This document shows positions 9,248 through 17,903 of a stretch of DNA of 64,000 bases, one piece after another. Positions within the stretch are counted from its first letter, which is position 1; every line of letters begins with the position of its first letter. A model generated the notes under the pieces. That model was not told the DNA's origin and did no database searches. It saw only the letters and a list, made by a program, of their open reading frames with translations. The stretch is taken from NCBI RefSeq assembly GCF_002607735.1, contig NZ_NBVR01000027.1, positions 1-64,000 of the forward strand. The letters run 5' to 3'. The position numbers and the translations under genes were made by a program. The stretch comes from Proteus alimentorum (GTDB taxonomy: Bacteria; Pseudomonadota; Gammaproteobacteria; Enterobacterales; Enterobacteriaceae).

Positions 9248-9805
9248 TTAGTAAAGCGTTACGCTAAGTAGCCATTGTAAAACGTCTACACGTAGATAAT
9301 TCAGGGCATAAAGCACAAGAATAACAATCATTGCAGAGAAATCTAAACCGCCCATCGCCGGAATTACACGACGAATTGGTGCCATTAAAGGTTCTGTTAA
9401 TTGAAATAAAAGACGATCAATCGGATTACGGCCTTGACTTACCCAGCTAAGAATGGCGCGGATAATGATCAACCAGAAAATCATCTTACCTGCTGCTGTG
9501 AGCAGTTCAATAAAGGCAAATGGGAACATTAAAGAGAAAGGAATAGATGTTCCAGATAAGTAAGATGGAATAATAATACCAAGCAGAATCAGTATATAAG
9601 CTAATAAGACTGATGCGGTATCAATAGGGCCAATAGAAGGAATAAAACTTCTTAATGGGCGAACAATTGGCTGTGTGATCTTGACGATAAATTGTGAAAA
9701 AGGATTATAAAAATCAGCTCTGACACATTGCATCCAAACACGTAATAGAAGGACGGATGTGTAGAGTTGAAGAAGAGTCAGAATGACGAAATTTAAAAAA
9801 TTCAT
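9248..9805 (-). CDS. yggT: YggT family inner-membrane protein
   Basis: A hydrophobic protein of 185 residues made of two YggT repeats, each a pair of membrane helices with the signature W-x-x-Q-x-R-A/NPF or the later [27 protein letters not shown]. Function is not established; the family is often found beside proC and yggS and has been connected to osmotic or potassium homeostasis. Gene neighbours are conserved (proC upstream by 18 bp, rdgB downstream by 11 bp). Confidence 0.93.
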   Translation of the reverse strand: MNFLNFVILTLLQLYTSVLLLRVWMQCVRADFYNPFSQFIVKITQPIVRPLRSFIPSIGPIDTASVLLAYILILLGIIIPSYLSGTSIPFSLMFPFAFIELLTAAGKMIFWLIIIRAILSWVSQGRNPIDRLLFQLTEPLMAPIRRVIPAMGGLDFSAMIVILVLYALNYLRVDVLQWLLSVTLY

Positions 9806-9823
9806 TAGTTGGCCCTGATGAAA

Positions 9824-10642
9824 TTAAAATTGTTTTTCCATTTCTTGCGCACGTTTAATCGCAGCTTGCATGGCAAAAGCGACGTTTTCAGGTAATTTAC
9901 CTTCATAAAATTGCATAAGTGCAGCAGCTGTCGTTCCACCTTTTGATGTTACTTGCTCGCGTAAAGTTGAGAAAGGCAACATATGTTGTTTCTCAGCTAA
10001 GGCGGTAGAACCACTTGCTGCTTGTTGCACAATCGCTCTTGCAACTTCAGGTGAAAAACCTAAACGTTCAGCTTCTTGTTGCATTGATTCCATAAACAAG
10101 AAGAAATAAGCGGGTGCACTACCAGCAACGGCGATAATATCATTGATGGCAGATTCTTGCTCTACCCAAACAGTTGTGCCAACACTTTTCATTAATTCGT
10201 CAGCAAACTGTTTATCTTGAGATGAAAGTGAATTGTGTGCAAACATACCGCTTAAGCCTTTACCTACCAGTGCTGGGGTATTTGGCATAATACGAACAAG
10301 CTGTAATTGAGTCGCAAAATAGTCGTTATAACGTGTAGCAGGAATGCCAGCAGCGATAGTAAGGACTAATTTTTTGCTCATATCGATATTTTGTAAGGGC
10401 TTACAAACTTCTTCCATCATTTGTGGTTTTACTGCCAGCACAATAACATCCGCTTTTTGAACGGCATCAATATTGTCATTAGTACTATGAATGCCGAACT
10501 CTTTTTCTAAAGGTTCACGGCGAACAGCAGAAGGTGAGCTGACGGTTATTTTATGTGCTGGATATCCACCTTGAACCAATCCTGCAATAATGGCATGAGC
10601 CATATTCCCAGCGCCAATAAAAGCGATGTTACGATGTTCCAT
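9824..10642 (-). CDS. proC: Pyrroline-5-carboxylate reductase
   Basis: Catalyses the last step of proline synthesis, NAD(P)H reduction of pyrroline-5-carboxylate. The 272-residue protein has the N-terminal Rossmann motif FIGAGNMA (residues 8-15), RIMPNTPALVGKG, and the C-terminal VTSKGGTTAAAL signature. Here proC sits between yggS and yggT, an arrangement common in gammaproteobacteria but not that of E. coli, where proC is elsewhere. Its partner genes proBA are about 32 kb away in this window. Confidence 0.97.
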   Translation of the reverse strand: MEHRNIAFIGAGNMAHAIIAGLVQGGYPAHKITVSSPSAVRREPLEKEFGIHSTNDNIDAVQKADVIVLAVKPQMMEEVCKPLQNIDMSKKLVLTIAAGIPATRYNDYFATQLQLVRIMPNTPALVGKGLSGMFAHNSLSSQDKQFADELMKSVGTTVWVEQESAINDIIAVAGSAPAYFFLFMESMQQEAERLGFSPEVARAIVQQAASGSTALAEKQHMLPFSTLREQVTSKGGTTAAALMQFYEGKLPENVAFAMQAAIKRAQEMEKQF

Positions 10643-10656
10643 ATAAACCTCTATTT

Positions 10657-11355
10657 TTACTTAGTCGCGTAATCTCTTGCGCCAAAAATGGCTGTACCAA
10701 TACGAACGAGTGTTGAACCACAAGCTATAGCGGCTTCCATATCACTTGTCATTCCCATAGATAATGTATCTATATTGGGATATTGAGATTGTAATTGCTT
10801 AAATGCGAGATGCATTTTTTCTAGCACTTCAACTTGTTTTTCATAATTGCTTTCAGGTGCTGGAATAGCCATTAATCCTCGTAATTTAATGCCTGAAAGA
10901 ATAGAAATTTGTGCCGCTAACCCATCAAGCTCAGCCAGATTAATACCTGATTTACTGTTTTCATCACTAATATTAATTTGAATAAGTACATTTAATGGTG
11001 GCAATGAGTCAGGGCGTTGCTCGCTTAATCTTTGAGCGATTTTTAATCTGTCAATGGTATGGCACCAATCGAAATTCTCAGCAACAAGGCGTGTTTTATT
11101 TGACTGTAAAGGGCCGATAAAGTGCCAAATTAAGGTGTGGTTATCAGCAAAATAATGGATTTTATCAACACCTTCTTGGACATAGTTTTCACCAAATTCA
11201 GTTTGTCCACATGCTATTGCTTTTTCGATGTCACTCGCAGGTTTTGTTTTACTTACTGCAAGTAAGGTTATTTCTTCTGAAGAACGGCCGCATTTTTGCG
11301 TGGCTGTGTCAATGTGAGACCTGACATTGACGAGATTCTGTTTAATAGTATTCAT
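10657..11355 (-). CDS. yggS: PLP homeostasis protein YggS (YBL036C/PLPBP family)
   Basis: YggS binds pyridoxal 5'-phosphate without known enzymatic activity and controls PLP and amino-acid pools. The 232-residue protein contains the PLP lysine K36 in LLAVSKTKP, the FGENYVQE motif, WHFIGPLQSNK, and MGMTSDMEAAI near the C-terminus, and adopts the alanine-racemase-type barrel. It heads the minus-strand cluster and its start codon is only 21 bp from the start of the divergent yggR. Confidence 0.96.
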   Translation of the reverse strand: MNTIKQNLVNVRSHIDTATQKCGRSSEEITLLAVSKTKPASDIEKAIACGQTEFGENYVQEGVDKIHYFADNHTLIWHFIGPLQSNKTRLVAENFDWCHTIDRLKIAQRLSEQRPDSLPPLNVLIQINISDENSKSGINLAELDGLAAQISILSGIKLRGLMAIPAPESNYEKQVEVLEKMHLAFKQLQSQYPNIDTLSMGMTSDMEAAIACGSTLVRIGTAIFGARDYATK

Positions 11356-11376
11356 GGCAACTCAGGAGATAATAAG

Positions 11377-12381
11377 ATGAAAATGGAAAATTTAATTGCA
11401 TATAGTGTAAAGCATAACGCCTCGGATCTGCACCTTTGTTGTGGTGATGTACCTCGATTGCGGATCAACGGAATACTTTATCAACAAAATCAATGTAAAC
11501 CTATCACTTCCGATAGTCTACTAATGTGGCTTATGCCTTTTTTAAGTGATGCTCAAAAGCAAATTTTTGAGAACGAAGGGCAGGTTGATACAGCACTTAC
11601 GCTATCTTGTGGGCAACGACTCCGTGTTAATTTATTTCGCCAACAAAAAGGTGTTTCAGCAGTATTAAGAATAATTGAAACACAAATTCCTTCTTTAGAT
11701 AAACTTCGAGTACCTAAGTCGGTTTCAACATTATTAGATAACTATTTTCATGGACTTATTTTAGTGACTGGTGCAACAGGGAGTGGAAAATCATCGACAT
11801 TAGCGGCAATGATCAATCATTTAAACCAATATCAACGTCAGCATATTTTGACATTAGAAGATCCTATTGAATTTATACATAGCAATAAACAGAGTATTGT
11901 ACAGCAAAGGGAAATAGGGCGAGATGTTCAACATACTGCCAATGCAATAAAGAGCGCTCTACGCCAAGATCCAGATGTCATTATGTTAGGTGAATTAAGA
12001 GATGCACAAAGCATTAAGTTGGCATTAACGGCAGCAGAAACAGGGCATTTGGTGTTGGCAACATTGCATACTCAAGGGGCGGTACAAACGCTTGAGCGCG
12101 TGACGAATGTATTTACAGGTAATGATCGGCAATGGATTTCATCACAATTAGCGTGCAGTTTAAGGGCGATAATTTCACAAGAGTTAGTGCCTTCAACTGA
12201 AGGAGGGCGTGTGGCATTATTTGAAATAATGCAGGTTACGCAGGGGATTTCACATCTTATTCGTGAAGGAAAATACCATCAAGTGACAACATTAATGCAA
12301 ACAGGTAGTGAATACGGCATGCAAACCTTCATGTTAAGTCGGCAGCAACGCCAACATGAAGGTTTAATTCAGGCTGTGTGA
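11377..12381 (+). CDS. yggR: PilT-like twitching-motility/type IV pilus ATPase YggR
   Basis: This 334-residue ATPase has the PilT/GspE secretion-ATPase domains: an N-terminal ASDLHL segment, Walker A GATGSGKSS (132-140), the Asp box LTLEDPIEF, Walker B DPDVIMLGELRD and the His box TGHLVLATLHT. PilT-type proteins power pilus retraction. The start at 11377 is supported by AGGAG 8 nt upstream; longer readings run back through yggS. A short prepilin peptidase gene lies 3 kb away. The role of this orphan ATPase in enterics is not settled. Confidence 0.93.
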   Translation: MKMENLIAYSVKHNASDLHLCCGDVPRLRINGILYQQNQCKPITSDSLLMWLMPFLSDAQKQIFENEGQVDTALTLSCGQRLRVNLFRQQKGVSAVLRIIETQIPSLDKLRVPKSVSTLLDNYFHGLILVTGATGSGKSSTLAAMINHLNQYQRQHILTLEDPIEFIHSNKQSIVQQREIGRDVQHTANAIKSALRQDPDVIMLGELRDAQSIKLALTAAETGHLVLATLHTQGAVQTLERVTNVFTGNDRQWISSQLACSLRAIISQELVPSTEGGRVALFEIMQVTQGISHLIREGKYHQVTTLMQTGSEYGMQTFMLSRQQRQHEGLIQAV

Positions 12382-12393
12382 TAACGTATAACT

Positions 12394-12430
12394 AAAAATA
12401 GGCAGGTATCACGAGGTAGAGCCTATTTTT
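12394..12430. terminator. Bidirectional terminator between yggR and ruvX
   Basis: A perfect 10-bp stem, AAAAATAGGC with GCCTATTTTT, has a 17-nt loop. The A-run on one side and T-run on the other allow termination in both directions. It touches the stop codon of ruvX. Confidence 0.85.
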
Positions 12431-12848
12431 AAAATTGCTGTTCAAACCAGCTTTCAAGAATAATAACGGCAGATGCTGCATCTACACTGCCTTTATCTAA
12501 GGAACGGTAACCACCACGTTCAAAAAGATGGGCGCGAGCTTCTACAGTGCTAAGGCGTTCATCATGCAACGCAATTTGTACACCAAATCGACCATGAAGG
12601 CGATTAGCAAACTTTTTCGCTTGAGTTGTGACTAACTGTTCGGTGCCATCCATATTAAGAGGTAAGCCGACAACCACTAAATCAGGTTGCCACTCTTTTA
12701 TGATTTTTTCGATTTGAGTCCAATCAGGAATACCATCTTTTGCTTTAAATGAGGCTAAAGGCCTTGCTGTTCCTGTAACTTCTTGACCGATAGCGGCGCC
12801 AATGCTTCTAGTGCCAAAATCAAAGCCCATTACCGTTCTGTTTGACAT
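12429..12848 (-). CDS. ruvX: Pre-16S rRNA nuclease/Holliday junction resolvase-like YqgF
   Basis: A 139-residue RNase H-fold protein with [11 protein letters not shown] at the N-terminus (first catalytic Asp), [10 protein letters not shown], and DERLSTVEA, all hallmarks of the YqgF/RuvX family. The E. coli protein processes the 5' end of 16S rRNA and is essential. Its ATG overlaps the last base of the yqgE stop codon, so translation is coupled. Order gshB-yqgE-yqgF is conserved. Confidence 0.96.
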   Translation of the reverse strand: MSNRTVMGFDFGTRSIGAAIGQEVTGTARPLASFKAKDGIPDWTQIEKIIKEWQPDLVVVGLPLNMDGTEQLVTTQAKKFANRLHGRFGVQIALHDERLSTVEARAHLFERGGYRSLDKGSVDAASAVIILESWFEQQF

Positions 12849-13411
12849 TATGCGTGACCCGCTATTGGTGAAATGGTGTGGATATTAATCCCAATTAATT
12901 CAGCGGCTTTATGCCAACGTTCAGCAATAGGGGTATCAAAAATAATTTGAGATGAGGCCTCAACGGTTAGCCAGCTATTTTCTAAAATTTCTTTCTCTAA
13001 TTGGCCTTGTTCCCAACTGGAATAACCTAGAGAGACTAATGTTTTTTCTGGTTGCCTTGCTGTGCCTAAGGTTTCTAATACATCTTTGGAAGTTGTGATC
13101 ATCGTACTATCACTAATTTTGATACTAGAACTAAAACCTGAAACCGGTGTATGCAAGATAAAACCATGCTCTTCTGCAACGGGGCCTCCTGACATCACAG
13201 GTTTTTGTAAGCTAATTGCTTCGTCTCTATCAGTCGAAAAAATTTCTAGTTGATCTAATACACCTTCCACAGAGATGTCTTCGATAGGTTTATTAATAAT
13301 TAAACCCATCGCACCGTTTTCATTATGTTCGCAAACATAGACGACCGAGCGTTCAAATAACGGATCGCTTAATGAAGGCATAGCAATAAGAAAATGGTTA
13401 AGTAAATTCAT
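12848..13411 (-). CDS. yqgE: UPF0301 protein YqgE
   Basis: The 187-residue protein is a full-length YqgE/AlgH family member, with [11 protein letters not shown], the central GLIINKP, GGPV and [12 protein letters not shown] motifs. The biochemical role is unknown. It is coupled to ruvX by a one-base overlap and lies downstream of gshB after a gap of about 140 bp. Confidence 0.94.
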   Translation of the reverse strand: MNLLNHFLIAMPSLSDPLFERSVVYVCEHNENGAMGLIINKPIEDISVEGVLDQLEIFSTDRDEAISLQKPVMSGGPVAEEHGFILHTPVSGFSSSIKISDSTMITTSKDVLETLGTARQPEKTLVSLGYSSWEQGQLEKEILENSWLTVEASSQIIFDTPIAERWHKAAELIGINIHTISPIAGHA

Positions 13412-13553
13412 AATAGTCGTACTGTTCCCTGATCATTTTTATTAAAAAACCTAGCCCTTTTATACATTGTATTTCTTAATGTATACCGCTTATTGATTAA
13501 TATGTGGGGGCTAGGTTCATACTTTTAAACCCTTTAACCTCAGTGTCTAAAAG

Positions 13554-14510
13554 TTAGTTTTTCTTGTTTAAACGTACTTCAATAGCATCCATTAACATGC
13601 CTGTAATAGAAACATCAGGATAAGCGGCTTCAATTTCACGTGCACATGTTGGGCTTGTAACGTTAATCTCAGTCAAACGATCGCCAATAACATCTAATCC
13701 GACAAAAATAAGACCTTTTTGTTTAAGAATAGGTGCGACTTGACGCGCAATTGCCCAATCACTTTCTGTTAATGGGCGTGCTTCTCCACGGCCACCAGCA
13801 GCTAAGTTGCCTCGGGTTTCACCTTTTGCAGGAATTCGAGCTAAGCAATAAGGCACAGGTTCGCCATCAACAACAAGAATACGTTTGTCGCCGTTAACAA
13901 TTTCAGGTAGGAAATTTTGTGCCATACAAAAACGATGACCATGTTCTGTCAATGTTTCAATAATAACACCTACGTTTGGATCATCTTTTTTCAAGCGGAA
14001 AATTGATGCACCACCCATACCATCTAATGGTTTGAAAATAACATCACCGTGTTTTTCATGGAAAGCACGTAAATGCTTAGCTTCACGAGTGACTAATGTG
14101 TCTGGTGTTAATGTTGGGAACCATGCAGTAAAGAGTTTTTCATTACAGTCACGTAAGCTTTGTGGCTTATTAACGATCAGTGTCCCCATATCTTCAGCGC
14201 GTTCTAAAATATAGGTTGCGTAGATAAACTCGGTATCAAAAGGCGGATCTTTACGCATTAAAATGGTATCTAGTTCACCTAAAGCAATATCTTGCTCTTG
14301 GCCAAATTCAAACCATTTTTCTGGGTTTTCTTCTACGCTGAGTAAACGAGTGTGAGCGCGTGCTTCACCTTGGTGTAGGTAAAGATCGTTCATCTCCATA
14401 TAATGAATTTCCCAGCCACGACGTTGCGCTTCTAATAGCATTGCAAAGCTGGTGTCTTTTTTGATTTTGATGGATGAAATTGGATCCATCACAATACCTA
14501 ATTTAATCAT
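13554..14510 (-). CDS. gshB: Glutathione synthetase
   Basis: ATP-grasp enzyme that joins glycine to gamma-glutamylcysteine, the second step of glutathione synthesis. The 318-residue protein contains MDPISSIKIKKDTSFAM at the N-terminus, FKPLDGMGGASIFR (the ATP lid region), AAGGRGEARPL and the metal-binding ENVTSP-equivalent INVTSPTCAREIE. A good ribosome-binding site (AAAGGAGAAGTA) precedes the ATG. It follows rsmE by 10 bp. The first-step enzyme gene gshA is at 56.6 kb. Confidence 0.97.
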   Translation of the reverse strand: MIKLGIVMDPISSIKIKKDTSFAMLLEAQRRGWEIHYMEMNDLYLHQGEARAHTRLLSVEENPEKWFEFGQEQDIALGELDTILMRKDPPFDTEFIYATYILERAEDMGTLIVNKPQSLRDCNEKLFTAWFPTLTPDTLVTREAKHLRAFHEKHGDVIFKPLDGMGGASIFRLKKDDPNVGVIIETLTEHGHRFCMAQNFLPEIVNGDKRILVVDGEPVPYCLARIPAKGETRGNLAAGGRGEARPLTESDWAIARQVAPILKQKGLIFVGLDVIGDRLTEINVTSPTCAREIEAAYPDVSITGMLMDAIEVRLNKKN

Positions 14511-14520
14511 TACTTCTCCT

Positions 14521-15252
14521 TTATCCCAGATCGCCGAACCGAACCTGCAAAGCGGTGATTGCGGTGAGTGCTGTTGTTTCAGTTCTTAATACACGAGGAC
14601 CTAATAAAATATCAGTAAAATGGTGCTCTGCTGTCATGGCGATCTCTTCAGGGGAAAGTCCACCCTCTGGGCCAATCAATAAGCGCACTTTTTTAACAGG
14701 TAAGGGTAAGGTATTAATGCTTTGGTTAGCCCTAGGATGTAAATTGAGTTTTAAACTACCATCATCTTGAGCACACCATTCTTCTAATGACATCACTGGC
14801 ATTAATTGTGGGATGCTATTTCTGCCACATTGTTCACATGCCGAGATAATAATTTTTTGCCATTGCTGATGTTTTTTCTCTAAACGGCTAGGGTCAAGTT
14901 TAACACCACAGCGTTCTGAGATCAGTGGCGTGATCGTATTAACACCTAACTCAACTGATTTTTGAATCGTAAACTCCATTTTCTCGCCTCGTGAAAGTAC
15001 TTGCCCTAAATGGAGGTCGAGAGGGGATTCTTTATCATCAACAATGCCTTCATTAATTTGCACAGTGACAGACTTTTTTGTGCTTTCTATGATTTCAGCA
15101 TCAAATACCTGATTTGAACCATCAAACAGTGCCAGTTTTTGCCCAGTCGACATTCTTAATACACGCCCAACATGATTAGATGCTTCTTCAGCTAATGCTG
15201 TTTGAGTACCTGCTGTGAGTGGTTCTGGATGATAAATGCGAGGAATACGCAT
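14521..15252 (-). CDS. rsmE: 16S rRNA m3U1498 methyltransferase
   Basis: SPOUT-family methyltransferase of 243 residues with an N-terminal PUA-like segment and the C-terminal knot containing [14 protein letters not shown] and [12 protein letters not shown]. It methylates U1498 in 16S rRNA. In E. coli endA lies just upstream; here endA is absent and the next gene is a divergent prepilin peptidase after a 251-bp gap. Confidence 0.96.
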   Translation of the reverse strand: MRIPRIYHPEPLTAGTQTALAEEASNHVGRVLRMSTGQKLALFDGSNQVFDAEIIESTKKSVTVQINEGIVDDKESPLDLHLGQVLSRGEKMEFTIQKSVELGVNTITPLISERCGVKLDPSRLEKKHQQWQKIIISACEQCGRNSIPQLMPVMSLEEWCAQDDGSLKLNLHPRANQSINTLPLPVKKVRLLIGPEGGLSPEEIAMTAEHHFTDILLGPRVLRTETTALTAITALQVRFGDLG

Positions 15253-15503
15253 AACGTGAAACCCTTACGTAAAAGATGGTTAACCGTGATAAATAAAATA
15301 TGTGATATGCATCATACGCATGACATTATGGCATGCAAGTTATCACTTTGCTTTTGTCATTATTATAACGCGGATCTTATTGCGTGTTTTGTCGCAAAAT
15401 TTCATGTTTTCATCGTTATTATAAAGAAAATTCTCGGTATTAAATGGATCCTCTTATACAGTCGTTTAACAAGGATAACGAGGTATCTAAGGAGTAGATA
15501 TTT

Positions 15504-16142
15504 ATGCCATTAAGCCGTTGTTGTTTTATAAAAACACCTTTACTCTCTTTTTTGAATGATTTTCTTGTTTTTATTAAGTTTTGTCTGCCTTTTTCACTCT
15601 TATTTTTGTTACCTAAAACCCGTCGTAAACAACTTGCTATAAGTTATCTTATTATTTGTTTATATTGGTTTTTTTCAATTTATTCGCTTTCTTTATTGAT
15701 AATACTTTCTATATTAAGCTTTTATTTATTAATGCTCTCTTTCTTTGATGCTGACTATTTTCTTTTGCCTAATACGCTAACTTATTGGCTAATATTTTTA
15801 GGGTTGTTGTGTAATTACACTGCATATGGATTAGTGTCTTTTGAATATGCTTTTTATGGTTTTCTAGGTGGTACGGGGCTTTTTTATGGCATCTATTTAT
15901 GGGGATATTTTATCTGCCAAAAATGTATTTTAGGTTTTGGCGATGTGAAATTATTTGGTGCTATTGGTGCATGGTGTGGATTTGAAAAATTACCCTATAT
16001 TCTTTTGCTTGGCTCTTTTTTAGGATTAAGTGTGTATTTTGCAGTATTAATCACAATAAAAGATCATATAAAAAAAGTGGCATTTGGCTCTTGTCTTTCA
16101 TTTTCAACATTAATGGTATTAGGTTGCTATTTTTCGTCTTGA
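15504..16142 (+). CDS. Short A24 prepilin peptidase
   Basis: A very hydrophobic 212-residue protein with about six membrane segments and the two aspartates of A24 aspartyl peptidases: Asp82/Asp84 in FFDADYFLLPN and Asp147 in GFGDVKLFGAIG. It lacks the N-terminal cysteine-rich methyltransferase domain of PilD/GspO (about 290 residues), so it may cleave prepilin leaders without N-methylation. A strong AAGGAG precedes the ATG. No pilin genes are adjacent. The base composition is more AT-rich than the neighbours, as is usual for membrane proteins here. Confidence 0.8.
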   Translation: MPLSRCCFIKTPLLSFLNDFLVFIKFCLPFSLLFLLPKTRRKQLAISYLIICLYWFFSIYSLSLLIILSILSFYLLMLSFFDADYFLLPNTLTYWLIFLGLLCNYTAYGLVSFEYAFYGFLGGTGLFYGIYLWGYFICQKCILGFGDVKLFGAIGAWCGFEKLPYILLLGSFLGLSVYFAVLITIKDHIKKVAFGSCLSFSTLMVLGCYFSS

Positions 16143-16232
16143 AATTCCTTTAATTTATTGATTTTAATTATCTTTTTTGTTTCTGTTATAGCAAAAGTAC
16201 AAAATAGATAGTAAGAATCGAAACAAAGAAGG

Positions 16233-16260
16233 CAGTGTGCGGAAATTAATCTGCACACTG
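16233..16260 (-). terminator. Terminator of the DsbA-like/MBL operon
   Basis: An 11-bp stem (16233-16243 with 16250-16260, one G-T wobble) has the 6-nt loop AATTAA. On the minus strand it is followed by a T-rich stretch (CCTTCTTTGTTTC). It lies just downstream of the gene ending at 16270. Confidence 0.7.
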
Positions 16261-16269
16261 AAAAGAAGA

Positions 16270-16938
16270 TTATAGATTCTCTTTTATAAATTGCTGCCAA
16301 CGTTTTGTATCACCTAAATATTTTTCAACCGATATCAGGCGATAACCTTGGTTATCTTCAATAAATAAAGTCGGAAAACCTCGACCATTTACTTGGTTCA
16401 TTAATTGTTGTGTTTGGCTTAAGTGCTGTTGAATTTGAGTTTCGCCAATTTCGGACAGTAAGGACGCAAATTGCTCAACATCAAAGCCAAGTTTTTTCAC
16501 AATAAACAGCAGTGTATCTTTGTCACTGATATTTAAGCCATCAAGGTAATAGGCCTCTTGCAGTGCTTTTAGTAAACAAACATCACGGTTTCCCATTTTT
16601 TCGGCAACAAGGATCGCCGAAATAGGTAACAGTGAGTTTAATACCATTTCAGTGTTACCAAGAGCATCATGGTATGCGCGACTAAAAACTTGGCCTGATA
16701 ATTGACTAATACGCTCATCAATTGGCGTGACATGCGTTTTCCATGATTGACCACCCGTTACGGCTCTTGCGGGTGTAAATAATCCACCGCCATGTAACTT
16801 AATGGAATTTGGAAATGCATTGCTTACGGCTTCAATCAGAGGTGCAATGCCGTAGCACCAACCACAAAGAGGATCATAAACATAGTGCAATTTTTTAGTA
16901 CCTTGAGTATTACCTGTATTGCTTGCTACTGAGGCCAC
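16270..16938 (-). CDS. DsbA-family (FrnE-like) thiol oxidoreductase
   Basis: This 222-residue thioredoxin-fold protein has an active-site C25-G-W-C28, a GGG loop (LHGGGLF), a helical insertion, and the cis-proline motif GFPTL near the C-terminus, as in DsbA-family proteins of the FrnE type. No signal peptide is seen, so it is probably cytosolic. The start is GTG at 16938, supported by AAAGGAG 8 nt upstream, and overlaps the end of the MBL-fold gene by 13 bp, so the two are coupled. The substrate is unknown; a role in thiol or oxidative-stress chemistry is an inference. Confidence 0.8.
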   Translation of the reverse strand: MASVASNTGNTQGTKKLHYVYDPLCGWCYGIAPLIEAVSNAFPNSIKLHGGGLFTPARAVTGGQSWKTHVTPIDERISQLSGQVFSRAYHDALGNTEMVLNSLLPISAILVAEKMGNRDVCLLKALQEAYYLDGLNISDKDTLLFIVKKLGFDVEQFASLLSEIGETQIQQHLSQTQQLMNQVNGRGFPTLFIEDNQGYRLISVEKYLGDTKRWQQFIKENL

Positions 16939-17798
16939 TGCATTTCTCCTTTTAGTACTTTTGCACTAAGTTCTAGGCTTGATTTATCAGCTAAATTCTG
17001 ATGATTTTTTTCCATCGCTGCAATAAATTCATCTGAATTTTTCGTCTTTTCAAGATTTTTCTCAGCTTCAATGAGGTAGTTCATTGTAAAGTCAACAGCT
17101 TGTAGATCGTACGTTGCTTTTGGTAAATAGTGGCCAGGAATAACAGTTTTTGGAGATAGTGATTTTATTTGCTGTAACGCACTAACCCAATGTTGGCGTT
17201 CTGCCACGGTTTGTGTATCTGCTAACCAAACATGAATATTTTCAGAAACTAAAACACCACCCATCACAGCATTAAGTTTTGGAACATACAGGTATGTTCT
17301 ATCTGGAGATAGTCCATCTAAGCCTTTGACTGAAATAGTTTCACCTTCTAGAGAAAAACTATCACCTTTTAGTACTTCAGGAATGATAATTTTCTGAGGG
17401 GCATTTTCTTTAAGTACAGGCCCCCAGTAGGCAAGTTTTCCAGCTTGAGTTTCATTAATAGCTTTAATTGTGGGTGCTGTTGCAATCACTTTGGCATTTG
17501 GAAATGCATCAGTAATGACATCTAACCCAAAATAAAAATCAGGATCCGAATGGCTGATATAGATATAAGTCAGGTTTTTTCCAGAGGCTTTTATTTTATC
17601 AACCAACGCTTGTGCATCATTTTTTTGAAATTGTGCATCAATTAAAACGGCATCTTTATCGCCATAAATGATTTCAGAAGAGACAGGAAAAACACTCGCA
17701 TCTCCTGGGTTATAAATATCTAATGTTAAATCAGTTGCTAGCGCTGATGTTGCGAAGAGTGCGGTAGTTGCAAGTGTTAAAGGAAGTAATTTTTTCAT
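16926..17798 (-). CDS. Exported MBL-fold protein with altered metal motif
   Basis: A 290-residue protein with a Sec signal peptide (cleavage probably after SALA, residue 21) and a metallo-beta-lactamase fold. The canonical HxHxDH motif appears as HSDPDFYFG (H83, D85, D87), so the second and last histidines are replaced by Asp and Phe. The later GHYLP histidine is kept. Similar HSDPD variants exist in other MBL-fold families. The hydrolytic substrate is unknown. It is cotranscribed with the DsbA-like gene and divergent from a LysR regulator. Confidence 0.8.
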   Translation of the reverse strand: MKKLLPLTLATTALFATSALATDLTLDIYNPGDASVFPVSSEIIYGDKDAVLIDAQFQKNDAQALVDKIKASGKNLTYIYISHSDPDFYFGLDVITDAFPNAKVIATAPTIKAINETQAGKLAYWGPVLKENAPQKIIIPEVLKGDSFSLEGETISVKGLDGLSPDRTYLYVPKLNAVMGGVLVSENIHVWLADTQTVAERQHWVSALQQIKSLSPKTVIPGHYLPKATYDLQAVDFTMNYLIEAEKNLEKTKNSDEFIAAMEKNHQNLADKSSLELSAKVLKGEMQWPQ

Positions 17799-17837
17799 CT
17801 TTTGTTTTCTCCATAATGTTGTTGCTGACTATAATAT

Positions 17838-17890
17838 GTTGCATAAAAAAAGAGAAAAACCCTATTTTAGGCAATTGATTGTTGCGTAAA
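17838..17890. promoter_or_regulatory. Candidate LysR-type operator repeats
   Basis: GTTGCATAAA (17838-17847) and GTTGCGTAAA (17881-17890) are near-identical direct repeats 43 bp apart. Between them TTTTAGGCAA (17865-17874) is an inverted copy of the same core. All lie in the divergent intergenic region where the LysR regulator should bind. This is a pattern-based inference. Confidence 0.4.
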
Positions 17891-17903
17891 TCGAGTAAAT
17901 TAA

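Noticed and set aside
15202..15513. 103-codon frame running from rsmE into the intergenic gap
   Set aside because: It overlaps the conserved rsmE start on the other strand, has odd composition and no ribosome-binding site.
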